A stretch of 8,252 nt of DNA, from positions 3,955 to 12,206 of the forward strand of contig MESS01000105.1 in assembly GCA_001771055.1 (NCBI GenBank), given 5' to 3'. Shown in pieces: positions 1-6,211 of this stretch; positions within the stretch are counted from its first letter, which is position 1; each line of letters opens with the position of its first letter. This DNA comes from Caldithrix sp. RBG_13_44_9. GTDB lineage: Bacteria > Calditrichota > Calditrichia > RBG-13-44-9. The translations under genes and the position numbers were made by a program. Under the pieces are notes generated by a model, which was not told the DNA's origin, did not search any database, and was given only the letters and a program-made list of their open reading frames with translations.

Positions 1-1
1 T

Positions 2-430
2 CCTGGCTGGGAGGACTCCACTCTGGGGAATATCTATGCCTCTCATTGTATCACCGGGGAAATAAAAAATGTACATACTGTCCGTACCGGTATTGAATAC
101 ATGATGATCCTGGCAGACTGGTACAAGAATAATTCCGGGAAATATCCTTTAGGTTTCTTTCAGATCGGTGGCGGTATTGCCGGAGATTTTACCATCTGCG
201 TGGTGCCGATGATGCGGCAGGATCTGCAGCTGAAAGATACCAGACTGTGGAGTTATTTCTGCCAGATCAGCGATTCCACCACCAGCTACGGTTCCTATTC
301 CGGCGCAGTTCCCAATGAAAAAATCACCTGGGAAAAACTGGCTCCGGAAACTCCCAAATTTATCATTGAATCCGATGCCACTATTGTTGCTCCTCTGATA
401 TTTGCTTATGTGCTGGAGGCGGGAAACTGA
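2..430 (+). CDS. Deoxyhypusine synthase-like protein, C-terminal part (5' end outside window)
   Basis: The frame is open from base 2 to the TGA at 428-430, giving 142 residues of the C-terminal half; the start lies left of the window. Motifs fit the bacterial branch of the deoxyhypusine synthase (DHS) superfamily: PGWEDSTLGN at the visible N-terminus (equivalent to the LTDGSLGD region of eukaryotic DHS), then IGGGIAGDF (visible residues 55-63), SDSTTSYGSYSGAVPNEKITW (equivalent to the FDGSDSGARPDEAVSW segment) and ESDATIVAPLIFA near the end. True DHS moves the aminobutyl group of spermidine to a lysine of eIF5A through an enzyme-lysine imine in GGGVVKHH. Here the lysine position is occupied by the GAGDF-type sequence, so that chemistry is unlikely. 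Family members in bacteria have been linked to polyamine metabolism such as homospermidine formation, but the substrate of this one is unknown. It is cytosolic, NAD-binding by family. No partner gene is visible. Confidence 0.85.
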   Translation, partial: PGWEDSTLGNIYASHCITGEIKNVHTVRTGIEYMMILADWYKNNSGKYPLGFFQIGGGIAGDFTICVVPMMRQDLQLKDTRLWSYFCQISDSTTSYGSYSGAVPNEKITWEKLAPETPKFIIESDATIVAPLIFAYVLEAGN

Positions 431-620
431 TCTTATATTGAACCCATAAATATAAATGATCAGCACAAGACAAAACCCGACTGTTAATTGAGGACAGTTT
501 GGTTCAAGAAGTCCAAATGTTTAAAAATTTGGCATTAGATGATTTCTTCTAATCAGGGAATATGATTTTCATGATTTCTCTGTTTGAGTAGAAAATTTAA
601 ATCAAAAAGGAGAAGGTAAT
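431..620. other. Intergenic region, weak hairpins only
   Basis: These 190 AT-rich bases between the DHS-like gene and the small membrane protein carry no convincing ORF. Two small hairpins can be drawn: ACTGT/ACAGT at 480-484 and 494-498, and CCAAAT/ATTTGG at 513-518 and 527-532. Neither is followed by a proper T-run, so terminator function is doubtful. A TATGAT at 561-566 resembles a -10 box but has no good -35 partner at the usual spacing. The end of the region holds the ribosome binding site (AGGAG, 608-612) of the next gene. Confidence 0.3.
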
Positions 621-932
621 TTGAAAGAAATACCCGCCAGACTGATTGAATTCTCCTTTATCTTTCTCATCATAATCATTTTTCTCTTCCTGTTTGTGAA
701 CTGTAAAATTGAAAACGTCCAATTAAAAACAAAATATGAGATTCTCAATGAAAAATTTGCTGATCTGGAGAAAGAACTAGCCGGCACCCGTGAGACTTAT
801 TCAAAGACTCTTATCTTTTTGATCAGAGACCACAAAATTTCCTGGGAAGAACTTTCACGACAACTTCCTGAGCATGAAATTAAATACCTGCAGGTGGTTT
901 TACTGGCCCAGGAAAAGGTTAATAAAAAGTAA
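621..932 (+). CDS. Small single-pass membrane protein with coiled coil, unknown function
   Basis: 103 residues, starting at TTG; the start is supported by AGGAG at 608-612, eight bases upstream, and no ATG in frame gives the membrane segment intact. Residues 2-7 (KEIPAR) are a short hydrophilic head. Residues about 9-27 are very hydrophobic (IEFSFIFLIIIIFLFLFV), a clear transmembrane helix. From about 29 to 57 the sequence is rich in K, E, L and I with heptad-like spacing, likely a coiled coil, and the rest (SWEELSRQLPEHEIKYLQ) is predicted helical. Size and topology resemble small bitopic proteins such as FtsB/DivIC/FtsL, but I see no diagnostic motif and do not assign it. It precedes the GNAT gene by 24-30 bases and is probably co-transcribed with it. 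Confidence 0.7.
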   Translation: MKEIPARLIEFSFIFLIIIIFLFLFVNCKIENVQLKTKYEILNEKFADLEKELAGTRETYSKTLIFLIRDHKISWEELSRQLPEHEIKYLQVVLLAQEKVNKK

Positions 933-962
933 TAAGTATTTCTTTACCAGAGGAACATGCTT

Positions 963-1499
963 ATGGGTAAGGCAAGATTCCGGATCTCTCCGCTAACCGG
1001 AAACCACCAACTCTGGATCACAGAAAAACTTATTGAACATTGGGGCTCAATCCGGATTGTCACCCGGCAGAAGGTACATGATGCTAGTAAACTTCCCGGT
1101 TTAATTGCTTTAGAAATAGAACAGCCAGTAGGTTTTGTTACCTATAACATTTAAAATCGGGAATGCGAGATCATCATCTTGAATAGTTTTAAGGAGCTGC
1201 AGGGAATAGGAACCTTGCTGCTCAAAACGGCAATATCCCTGGCCCGACACCAAAATTGCCAACGGATTTGGTTAATTACCACCAATGATAATCTGAAAGC
1301 ACTGGGATTTTATCAGAGGCGGGGTTTTCATCTGCGAGCCGTTTATCCCGATGTTATTAAAGAGTCTCGACGTTTGAAACCGGAAATTCCGGAAATTGGT
1401 TTTAACAACATACCCCTGAGAGATGAAATTGAATTGGAGCTGTTACTAAAAAATAAGCTTTTCCGGTTAAAGAAAAGAATAAAAAAGCAGATAATATAA
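963..1499 (+). pseudogene. GNAT N-acetyltransferase interrupted by one in-frame TAA
   Basis: One continuous reading frame runs from the start to the TAA at 1497-1499 but is broken by a TAA at 1152-1154. Both sides belong to one GNAT protein. The upstream part carries the N-terminal beta-strand region (PLTGNHQLWITEKLIEHWGS and EQPVGFVTYNI). The downstream part carries the acetyl-CoA-binding loop QGIGTLLL and the motif-B region TTNDNLKALGFYQRRGF, followed by RRLKPEIPEIGFNNIPLRDE, typical of a GNAT subfamily with that conserved tail. No base is gained or lost, so a single nonsense change (for example GAA to TAA, since Glu would fit after TYNI) explains it. An ATG at 957 is only two bases from AGAGGA (949-954), so the ATG at 963 with eight-base spacing is the better start. 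The downstream piece could begin at TTG 1179, but there is no good ribosome binding site there and it would lack the N-terminal fold. A sequencing error or read-through is possible. Confidence 0.75.
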
Positions 1500-1539
1500 A
1501 GAGAATCAGCGGAATTTCAATGTAAAGCGGGATTTTTCC

Positions 1540-1965
1540 ATGTCAGTAGAAGAAACGCGAAAATACATCCGTCACCCTCTCAATATTCCGATCGAATATA
1601 AAATCGGTAATGAGAACTTTGAATTCAAAGATGAAGTCCGGAATATCGGTGTGGGAGGGATTTGCTTTTGTGCTAATTCGTCCATTACCCCGGAAACTGT
1701 TTTGTTGATCCGCATCCCCTCCATCGATCCGGAATTTTCAGGCCTGGGACGGGTAATCTGGTGTCTGGAAAAAAATGATGGTATCGAAGTGGGAGTCGAA
1801 TTCATTGATGAACACGATGCCTACCGCATCCGGCTTATCGAACAAATCTGCTATATCAAAACTTATCAAGCCGATGCTCTGAAAAAGGAAGGACGGCAGT
1901 TAACCGATGAACAGGCCGCCCTGGAATGGACCCGCAAATTCGCCAGCAAATTTCCAGTCATTTAG
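1540..1965 (+). CDS. PilZ-domain protein (putative c-di-GMP receptor)
   Basis: 141 residues. The N-terminus has RKYIRHPLNIPIEY, the PilZ RxxxR motif (R7, R11) that clamps cyclic di-GMP, followed by the beta-barrel strand motif VRNIGVGGICF (residues 33-43), equivalent to the D/N-x-S-x-x-G box. GRVIWC (70-75) and VGVEFID (84-90) are the usual late strands of the barrel. The Ser of the second box is Gly here (N35-I-G-V-G-G40), so ligand binding may be weakened. Residues 91-141 are a helical tail ending ALEWTRKFASKFPVI, and there is no fused output domain, so it would act as a small adaptor in the cytosol. The start ATG follows a weak GCGGGA site by seven bases. It ends 36 bases from the convergent amidohydrolase gene. 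Confidence 0.85.
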   Translation: MSVEETRKYIRHPLNIPIEYKIGNENFEFKDEVRNIGVGGICFCANSSITPETVLLIRIPSIDPEFSGLGRVIWCLEKNDGIEVGVEFIDEHDAYRIRLIEQICYIKTYQADALKKEGRQLTDEQAALEWTRKFASKFPVI

Positions 1966-2001
1966 TTGATTTCAGTTTTGGAGAAACCACTGCAGTCCGT
2001 C

Positions 2002-3615
2002 TCATTCCCGGGTTAATTCCCGATACACTATTTTTCCATCAATTACTGTCAGCATCGAGTGGGTATGGATTAAATGCTGTACAGGAATATCAAAAATATT
2101 GTGATTGCAGAGAAAAAAATCCGCCAGCATACCCGGATGAATCCGCCCTAAACGGTGATCCACCCCGGCCGCTGCCGCCGGATTGATGGTACAGGCCTGG
2201 AGACAACTTAGCAGATCCAGTTTTTGCTCAGGAAAGAAGGATGGTTCATCCGGCTTAAAAAGATATTTCCGCTCCATGGCAGTGTAGATTCCACACCAGG
2301 GATTATAATCCTCCACCGGAATGTCTGAACCAAACAGCAGAGTAGCTCCCTGTTTTTTCAGACTTCTAAAGGGATAGGTGAGATGAGCCCGGCGGGACAG
2401 GTATTTTCGAATAACCGGTATATCATGTGCCAGATGAATCGGTTGCACGCTGGCATAAACCTGATATTTTTTAAAAAGCGGAATATCCTCCGGCTGGATC
2501 AACTGGGCATGTTCAATCCGGTGGCGCAGGCCAGATTGTCTGCTCTGCTGATGGAATTGACCCAGGATTCTCAGGGTTTTCTGAACCGCCCGGTCCCCAA
2601 TAGCATGAATAGCGCAGGATAATCGGCTGGAAATTGCAGCTGCAACCGCTTCCTTTAATTCGGATTCCATCATTACTTCCGTGCCGGAATGATTTAATCC
2701 ATCATAGTTCTCCAGTAATTCAGCAGACTGCGATCCAAACGCACCATCCACGAACATCTTTACTCCGCATATTCGTAAAAAATCGTCACCCACATCCTGA
2801 CCTATGGCCAGTGCTTTTGCCTGATCCAGCAGTTGATAAGGTAAATACCAGAAGATCCGCATCCCCAGTTGATTCTGATTCCTGGCATCCTGACTGATCC
2901 GGAACTCATCAGGTGTCTCCACTGAGTGAACCGCGGTAATACCGCAGCGGTAGAACTGCTGCAACATTTCGGGATATCTGGCCTGCAGGCGGGAAAAATC
3001 CCACTTCGGCAGTAACTCAAATACCGCCAATCGAACCTGTTCCTCCAACAGCCCGGTAAATTCTCCGGTAACCCGATGGAAGGCCAACTGTTTAGCGCCA
3101 GGATAGGGTTTTTCCGGATCAATACCCACCCGCTTTAAAACCGGAGTATTTACCCAGCAGGTATGCCAGTCCTTACTGTCCAGAGCGATGAAATGCCTGG
3201 TGCTGATGTCATCCAGCTGCTGCCGGTGCGGATACTCCCCGGCCGGCCAGAGATTATAATCCCATCCTCCGCCGGTAATCCAGGAACCTTCTGGTGATCG
3301 TTTTACTCTTTCCTTTGTCAATTGTAAGGTATCTGAGAGGGAATGGCAGTTTTCCAGATTCAGTTCCATCTGCCGCTGAATATACTTCCAATAATGGGTG
3401 TGGGAATCGGTAAATCCGGGAAGCAACAAACGACCGCCTGCATTGATGATCTGGCCGGAGTGATTTTTGAGTTGCAGGATCTCCTGGTCTGAACCCAGAG
3501 CAATGATGCGATCAAATCTGGTAGCCAGAGCGGTAGCTGGCAGGAAACCATTCAATGGATCATAAATCCGGGCATTATAAAGAATCAGGTCAATGAAAGG
3601 GGAGGATAATTTCAT
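2002..3615 (-). CDS. Metal-dependent amidohydrolase, YtcJ-like (amidohydrolase family 3)
   Basis: 537 residues, the usual length for the YtcJ branch of the amidohydrolase superfamily. Motifs in order: N-terminal beta-sandwich segment (ILYNARIYDP), LLLPGFTDSHTHYW with the metal-binding H72 and H74, GWDYNLWP (117-124), GVKMFVDGAFGSQSA with the likely metal-bridging K286, CAIHAIGDRAV with H337, RIEHAQ with H369, SVQP (389-392), FGSDIPVE with the catalytic/metal D431, then the sandwich return LGRIHPGMLADF (489-500). All expected metal ligands are present, so it should be active, hydrolysing an amide or related C-N bond; the natural substrate of this branch is mostly unknown. No signal peptide is seen, so it is probably cytosolic. 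The ATG at 3615 lacks a clear Shine-Dalgarno sequence and there is no alternative in-frame start just upstream. It lies downstream of rpoZ beyond a terminator-like hairpin. Confidence 0.9.
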   Translation of the reverse strand: MKLSSPFIDLILYNARIYDPLNGFLPATALATRFDRIIALGSDQEILQLKNHSGQIINAGGRLLLPGFTDSHTHYWKYIQRQMELNLENCHSLSDTLQLTKERVKRSPEGSWITGGGWDYNLWPAGEYPHRQQLDDISTRHFIALDSKDWHTCWVNTPVLKRVGIDPEKPYPGAKQLAFHRVTGEFTGLLEEQVRLAVFELLPKWDFSRLQARYPEMLQQFYRCGITAVHSVETPDEFRISQDARNQNQLGMRIFWYLPYQLLDQAKALAIGQDVGDDFLRICGVKMFVDGAFGSQSAELLENYDGLNHSGTEVMMESELKEAVAAAISSRLSCAIHAIGDRAVQKTLRILGQFHQQSRQSGLRHRIEHAQLIQPEDIPLFKKYQVYASVQPIHLAHDIPVIRKYLSRRAHLTYPFRSLKKQGATLLFGSDIPVEDYNPWCGIYTAMERKYLFKPDEPSFFPEQKLDLLSCLQACTINPAAAAGVDHRLGRIHPGMLADFFLCNHNIFDIPVQHLIHTHSMLTVIDGKIVYRELTRE

Positions 3616-3633
3616 GGGAAAGTCAGCAGGGTT

Positions 3634-3661
3634 AAAATAAAAAACTCCCGCTGAACGGGGG
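3634..3661 (-). terminator. Intrinsic terminator after rpoZ
   Basis: Read on the minus strand, a GC-rich hairpin (CCCCCG at 3661-3656, loop of five, CGGGAG at 3650-3645, with one C-A mismatch) is followed at once by six T, an A and four T (3644-3634). It begins seven bases after the rpoZ stop codon. It ends about 18 bases before the amidohydrolase ATG, so it would end or attenuate transcription from rpoZ into that gene. Confidence 0.65.
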
Positions 3662-3668
3662 CGATTAT

Positions 3669-3965
3669 TTATTTAGTTGATTCGTAATGATGGCTAATCT
3701 TGCCTTGGAGAAACTCTTTCTGGGCGGAAACTACCGGATTTTCTTCCGGTTCAACCGGATCCTCCGCTTCATTCTTTTCTTCCTCCAGATTCAGGAATTC
3801 CTCTTCAAATTCTCCATCTAACTCTTCCAGGATCTGCTTATCACGCATCCGCTGGTATTGTTCTTCGTTAATTTGCCTGGCTCTTTTGGCAACGACCATT
3901 ACCGCTTCATAAAGATTCTCGGAATTACCCATGAATTTATCAAGACTTTGTGTTTCAGCTGGCAT
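3669..3965 (-). CDS. rpoZ: DNA-directed RNA polymerase omega subunit (FCB type)
   Basis: 98 residues. The core omega (RpoZ/Rpb6) signature is at residues 16-34: ENLYEAVMVVAKRARQINEE, where omega of other bacteria has the comparable F-E-L-V-xx-AAKRARQ segment. Omega binds the beta-prime subunit, helps assembly of the polymerase and stabilises it; it acts in the cytosol on the nucleoid. Residues 47-75 are a strongly acidic linker with more than a dozen Glu/Asp, and the C-terminal NPVVSAQKEFLQGKISHHYE corresponds to the conserved tail helix (A-x-x-E-x-x-x-G-K) seen in Bacteroidetes-like omega proteins. A strong AAAGGAGGG ribosome binding site (3978-3970) sits just before the ATG. The common neighbours gmk and coaBC are absent here. 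It is divergent from the acyl-CoA synthetase gene. Confidence 0.85.
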   Translation of the reverse strand: MPAETQSLDKFMGNSENLYEAVMVVAKRARQINEEQYQRMRDKQILEELDGEFEEEFLNLEEEKNEAEDPVEPEENPVVSAQKEFLQGKISHHYESTK

Positions 3966-3996
3966 TTGACCCTCCTTTTATATAAAAAAGCTTACT

Positions 3997-4025
3997 AATT
4001 TAAATGTTTATTAATGAATTTTCAA
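3997..4025 (-). promoter_or_regulatory. Candidate promoter for rpoZ
   Basis: On the minus strand, TTGAAA (4025-4020; five of six to the sigma-70 -35 box) is separated by 17 bases from TAAATT (4002-3997; four of six to the -10 box). The region is AT-rich, so a chance match is possible, and the organism may use other consensus boxes. Confidence 0.3.
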
Positions 4026-4083
4026 GCATAAAAATATTCTTCTTAAAAATTATCTTACTGCTCTTACCAACTTAAAAAGTAAT

Positions 4084-4105
4084 CTGGACAAACTCCAGCC
4101 TGGAC
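4084..4105. repeat. CTGGAC direct repeat with dyad, possible operator
   Basis: CTGGAC occurs at 4084-4089 and 4100-4105, and TCCAG (4094-4098) between them can pair with either copy: CTGGA-N5-TCCAG on the left, TCCAG-C-CTGGA on the right. It lies in the divergent region upstream of the acyl-CoA synthetase promoter candidate. This may be a regulator binding site; there is no direct evidence and the regulator is not identifiable. Confidence 0.3.
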
Positions 4106-4122
4106 TAAATATCAGTAAATTC

Positions 4123-4151
4123 TTGAAATCCATCAATTAATCGCTTACATT
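4123..4151 (+). promoter_or_regulatory. Candidate promoter for the acyl-CoA synthetase gene
   Basis: TTGAAA (4123-4128) and TACATT (4146-4151) are spaced by 17 bases, matching sigma-70 boxes at five and four of six positions. Transcription would begin near 4158, giving a leader of about 20 bases that includes the GAGGA ribosome binding site at 4167-4171. Confidence 0.35.
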
Positions 4152-4178
4152 TCTCTCCCCAAAATCGAGGAAAAATTC

Positions 4179-5960
4179 ATGAACAAAACTGTTTTACACC
4201 TTATGTGGAACAGTATCAATGCTTATCCTGATAAGCCAGCATTTTTGTACAAAAAAGATGGAAAGTACCAGGCTCTTACCTACCGGGAAGTTGGTGAAAC
4301 AATAACCAACCTCACCCATGGTCTGGTATCACGGGGAGTAAAACCGGGTGATCGCCTGGCTATACTTTCCTATAATCGGCCGGAGTGGCCCATCTGCGAT
4401 TTTGCTGCCTTCTCTCTGCGAGGTGTCTCGGTACCTATCTACCACACCCTGCCTACGGCCCAGGTCAGATATATTTTAAGAGACTCCGGAGCACGGGTGG
4501 TTTTCGTGGAGAATGAACTGCAGTTGAACAAAATCCGGGAAATTAAAAAAGATTGTCCCGACCTGGAATTTATTATCCTCTTCAACGGCCCGGCTTCAGA
4601 TCAAACCATTGCCTGGAATCAAATCCTGCAAGAAGGAGCTGCTCACCGCCAGAAACATCCGGATTTTTACCGAAACAGCCTGGAGAGTATTAATCCCAAA
4701 GAAACCTGCAGTATTGTTTATACTTCCGGCACTACCGGGAACCCCAAGGGAGTGATGCTGCATCACCATGGTTTTGTCCTGGATGTGGTGAAGAGTGAAT
4801 CGGTTTTTTGTTTATATCCTGAGGATGTTTTTCTCTCCTTCCTCCCATTAAGCCATCTGTACGAGCGCCTGGGTGGACACTGGTGTCCCCTGTATAGAGG
4901 AAGCACCATTGGTTATGCTGAAGATATAACTACCGTGATCAATGACATTCAACAGATCCGTCCCACGGTGATGGTCAGTGTTCCACGGCTTTATGAAAAA
5001 ATCAGCAGCACGGTGATGGAACAGGTTGATAGCAGCCCGCCGTTGAAACAGAAAATATTTCATTGGGCTTTAAAAACCGGCAGACTTTATCAGCAGAAGA
5101 AACGGGAGAACCGGTTGAGTTCCGGAATTGCCCTGAAAAACAAGCTGGCCGATCGACTGGTTTTCAGCAAAGTGAAACAAAAATTAGGCGGCCGTTTTCG
5201 CTTTCCTATCTCCGGCGGCGCCCCGCTTTCCACTGAAACGCTGAAATTTTTCGAGGCGATGGGACTGCAAATCATTGAAGGCTATGGGATGACCGAAACC
5301 CATTTGATCATTTCTCTGACCCCGCCGGGTTCTACCAAGTACGGCTCATGCGGGAAGCCTATTCCGGGAGTGGAAATTAAAATTGCATCCGATGGAGAGA
5401 TCCTTGTTAGGGGCGAAACTCTGATGGCCGGCTATTACAAGCAACCAGAACAAACTAAAGAAATGATTGACCGGGATGGCTGGCTGCACACCGGTGACAT
5501 TGGGTATTTAGATGATGATAAATATCTATATATCACCGATCGCAAAAAGAATATCATTATTACCACCGGTGGAAAAAATGTGGCACCTGCTCCTATCGAG
5601 AATACCCTTAAACTCAGTAAATACATCGAGGATGTGTGTGTGATTGGTGACCAGCGGAAATTCATCAGTGCCATCATCATCCCTAACTACGAGAATCTCA
5701 AAAAATGGGCCCAACAGAATTCTCTGAATTTTATCGATCAGCGTGAACTGGTTAATTCAGTAGCTGTCAATCAGCTGATGAGCCAGGAAATTGACCGGCT
5801 ACAGGTAGAAACTGCCCGCTACGAAAAAATAAAAAAATTTATCCTGCTTCCCGAACCTTTGACCATTGAACAGGGAGAGTTAACTCCCAGTCTGAAAATT
5901 AAACGGAAAGTCCTGGAAGAACGTTTTAAGAAAGAGATCGAAGACCTGTACAGAGAATGA
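4179..5960 (+). CDS. Long-chain acyl-CoA synthetase (AMP-forming)
   Basis: 593 residues, full length for the FadD15/FAA-type (COG1022) long-chain fatty acid-CoA ligases. It activates fatty acids with ATP to acyl-AMP and then acyl-CoA, feeding lipid synthesis or beta-oxidation at the inner face of the membrane. Adenylate-forming motifs in order: YTSGTTGNPKG (181-191, phosphate-binding loop), FLPLSHLYER (221-230), GYGMTET (368-374, adenine/acyl site), GWLHTGD (434-440, ATP ribose-binding Asp440), DRKKNIIITTGGKNVAP (454-470, hinge between domains), and the C-terminal lysine motif TPSLKIKRK (569-577). All catalytic positions are intact. GAGGA at 4167-4171, seven bases before the ATG, fixes the start. 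It is divergent from rpoZ and stands alone; its 3' end meets the heptad-repeat element one base after the stop codon. Exact chain-length preference cannot be read from the sequence. Confidence 0.93.
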   Translation: MNKTVLHLMWNSINAYPDKPAFLYKKDGKYQALTYREVGETITNLTHGLVSRGVKPGDRLAILSYNRPEWPICDFAAFSLRGVSVPIYHTLPTAQVRYILRDSGARVVFVENELQLNKIREIKKDCPDLEFIILFNGPASDQTIAWNQILQEGAAHRQKHPDFYRNSLESINPKETCSIVYTSGTTGNPKGVMLHHHGFVLDVVKSESVFCLYPEDVFLSFLPLSHLYERLGGHWCPLYRGSTIGYAEDITTVINDIQQIRPTVMVSVPRLYEKISSTVMEQVDSSPPLKQKIFHWALKTGRLYQQKKRENRLSSGIALKNKLADRLVFSKVKQKLGGRFRFPISGGAPLSTETLKFFEAMGLQIIEGYGMTETHLIISLTPPGSTKYGSCGKPIPGVEIKIASDGEILVRGETLMAGYYKQPEQTKEMIDRDGWLHTGDIGYLDDDKYLYITDRKKNIIITTGGKNVAPAPIENTLKLSKYIEDVCVIGDQRKFISAIIIPNYENLKKWAQQNSLNFIDQRELVNSVAVNQLMSQEIDRLQVETARYEKIKKFILLPEPLTIEQGELTPSLKIKRKVLEERFKKEIEDLYRE

Positions 5961-5970
5961 ACCAGTGATG

Positions 5971-5991
5971 AGAATGCAGAAAGCGGAAAGC
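5971..5991 (+). repeat. Outer inverted repeat, left copy
   Basis: This 21-base segment matches the reverse complement of 6191-6211 at 20 of 21 positions by hand alignment. The single difference is at 5989 (A here, T in the partner). Confidence 0.85.
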
Positions 5992-5998
5992 AGTGAAT

Positions 5999-6028
5999 AA
6001 TTTATATTTTATAGTGTATAGTTTATAG
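5999..6028 (+). repeat. Inner inverted repeat, left copy
   Basis: This AT-rich 30-base segment matches the reverse complement of 6112-6141 at 25 of 30 positions by hand alignment. It is separated from the outer repeat by 7 bases on this side and by 49 bases on the other. Confidence 0.7.
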
Positions 6029-6055
6029 ACGGTGATTTCGGCTCCTGATGAAAAT

Positions 6056-6083
6056 GCAAATCGCATGGCGCAAAGAGTATAGA
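6056..6083 (+). repeat. Middle block: four 7-base units
   Basis: Four consecutive units, GCAAATC, GCATGGC and so on to GTATAGA (6077-6083), share the purine-pyrimidine-A opening. The register is shifted by three bases from the left arm. With only four units it could be partly chance. Confidence 0.45.
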
Positions 6084-6111
6084 TTAAAACCATCTTTGTT
6101 TCGATTTTCAA

Positions 6112-6141
6112 CTGTAAACTATTAACTATAAATTATAAACT
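6112..6141 (-). repeat. Inner inverted repeat, right copy
   Basis: Partner of 5999-6028 (25 of 30 positions when reverse-complemented). Confidence 0.7.
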
Positions 6142-6190
6142 GTATTTTGCCAACTGCTAACTGCCAACTACCGAGTGGTTTCTATTTTCC

Positions 6191-6211
6191 GCATTCCGCT
6201 TTCTGCATTCT
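6191..6211 (-). repeat. Outer inverted repeat, right copy
   Basis: Partner of 5971-5991 (20 of 21 positions when reverse-complemented). Confidence 0.85.

Larger units (their letters stand above)
5962..6031 (+). repeat. Left arm: ten 7-base units in register
   Basis: Cutting this stretch every seven bases gives ten units sharing a pyrimidine at position 2 (nine of ten), a purine at position 3 (A in nine) and G at position 4 (eight of ten). Examples are GCAGAAA (5976-5982), GCGGAAA (5983-5989), ATAGTGT (6011-6017) and ATAGTTT (6018-6024). It starts one base after the acyl-CoA synthetase stop codon. Confidence 0.75.

Noticed and set aside
1179..1499. Independent 106-residue gene starting at TTG 1179
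   Set aside because: It lies in the same frame as the upstream piece, lacks a ribosome binding site and is only the C-terminal half of a GNAT fold, so one interrupted gene is the simpler reading.
1966..2001. Terminator between the convergent PilZ and amidohydrolase genes
   Set aside because: Only three-base stems with bulges can be drawn in this region and no T-run follows on either strand.
2634..2897. Plus-strand ORFs inside the amidohydrolase gene
   Set aside because: They are antisense shadows of a gene with all its catalytic motifs intact.
5926..6111. Minus-strand 61-residue ORF with repeated YKL/YT motifs
   Set aside because: It is a translation of the heptad repeat and of the acyl-CoA synthetase 3' end; a 7-base period gives an artificial 7-residue repeat and there is no ribosome binding site.
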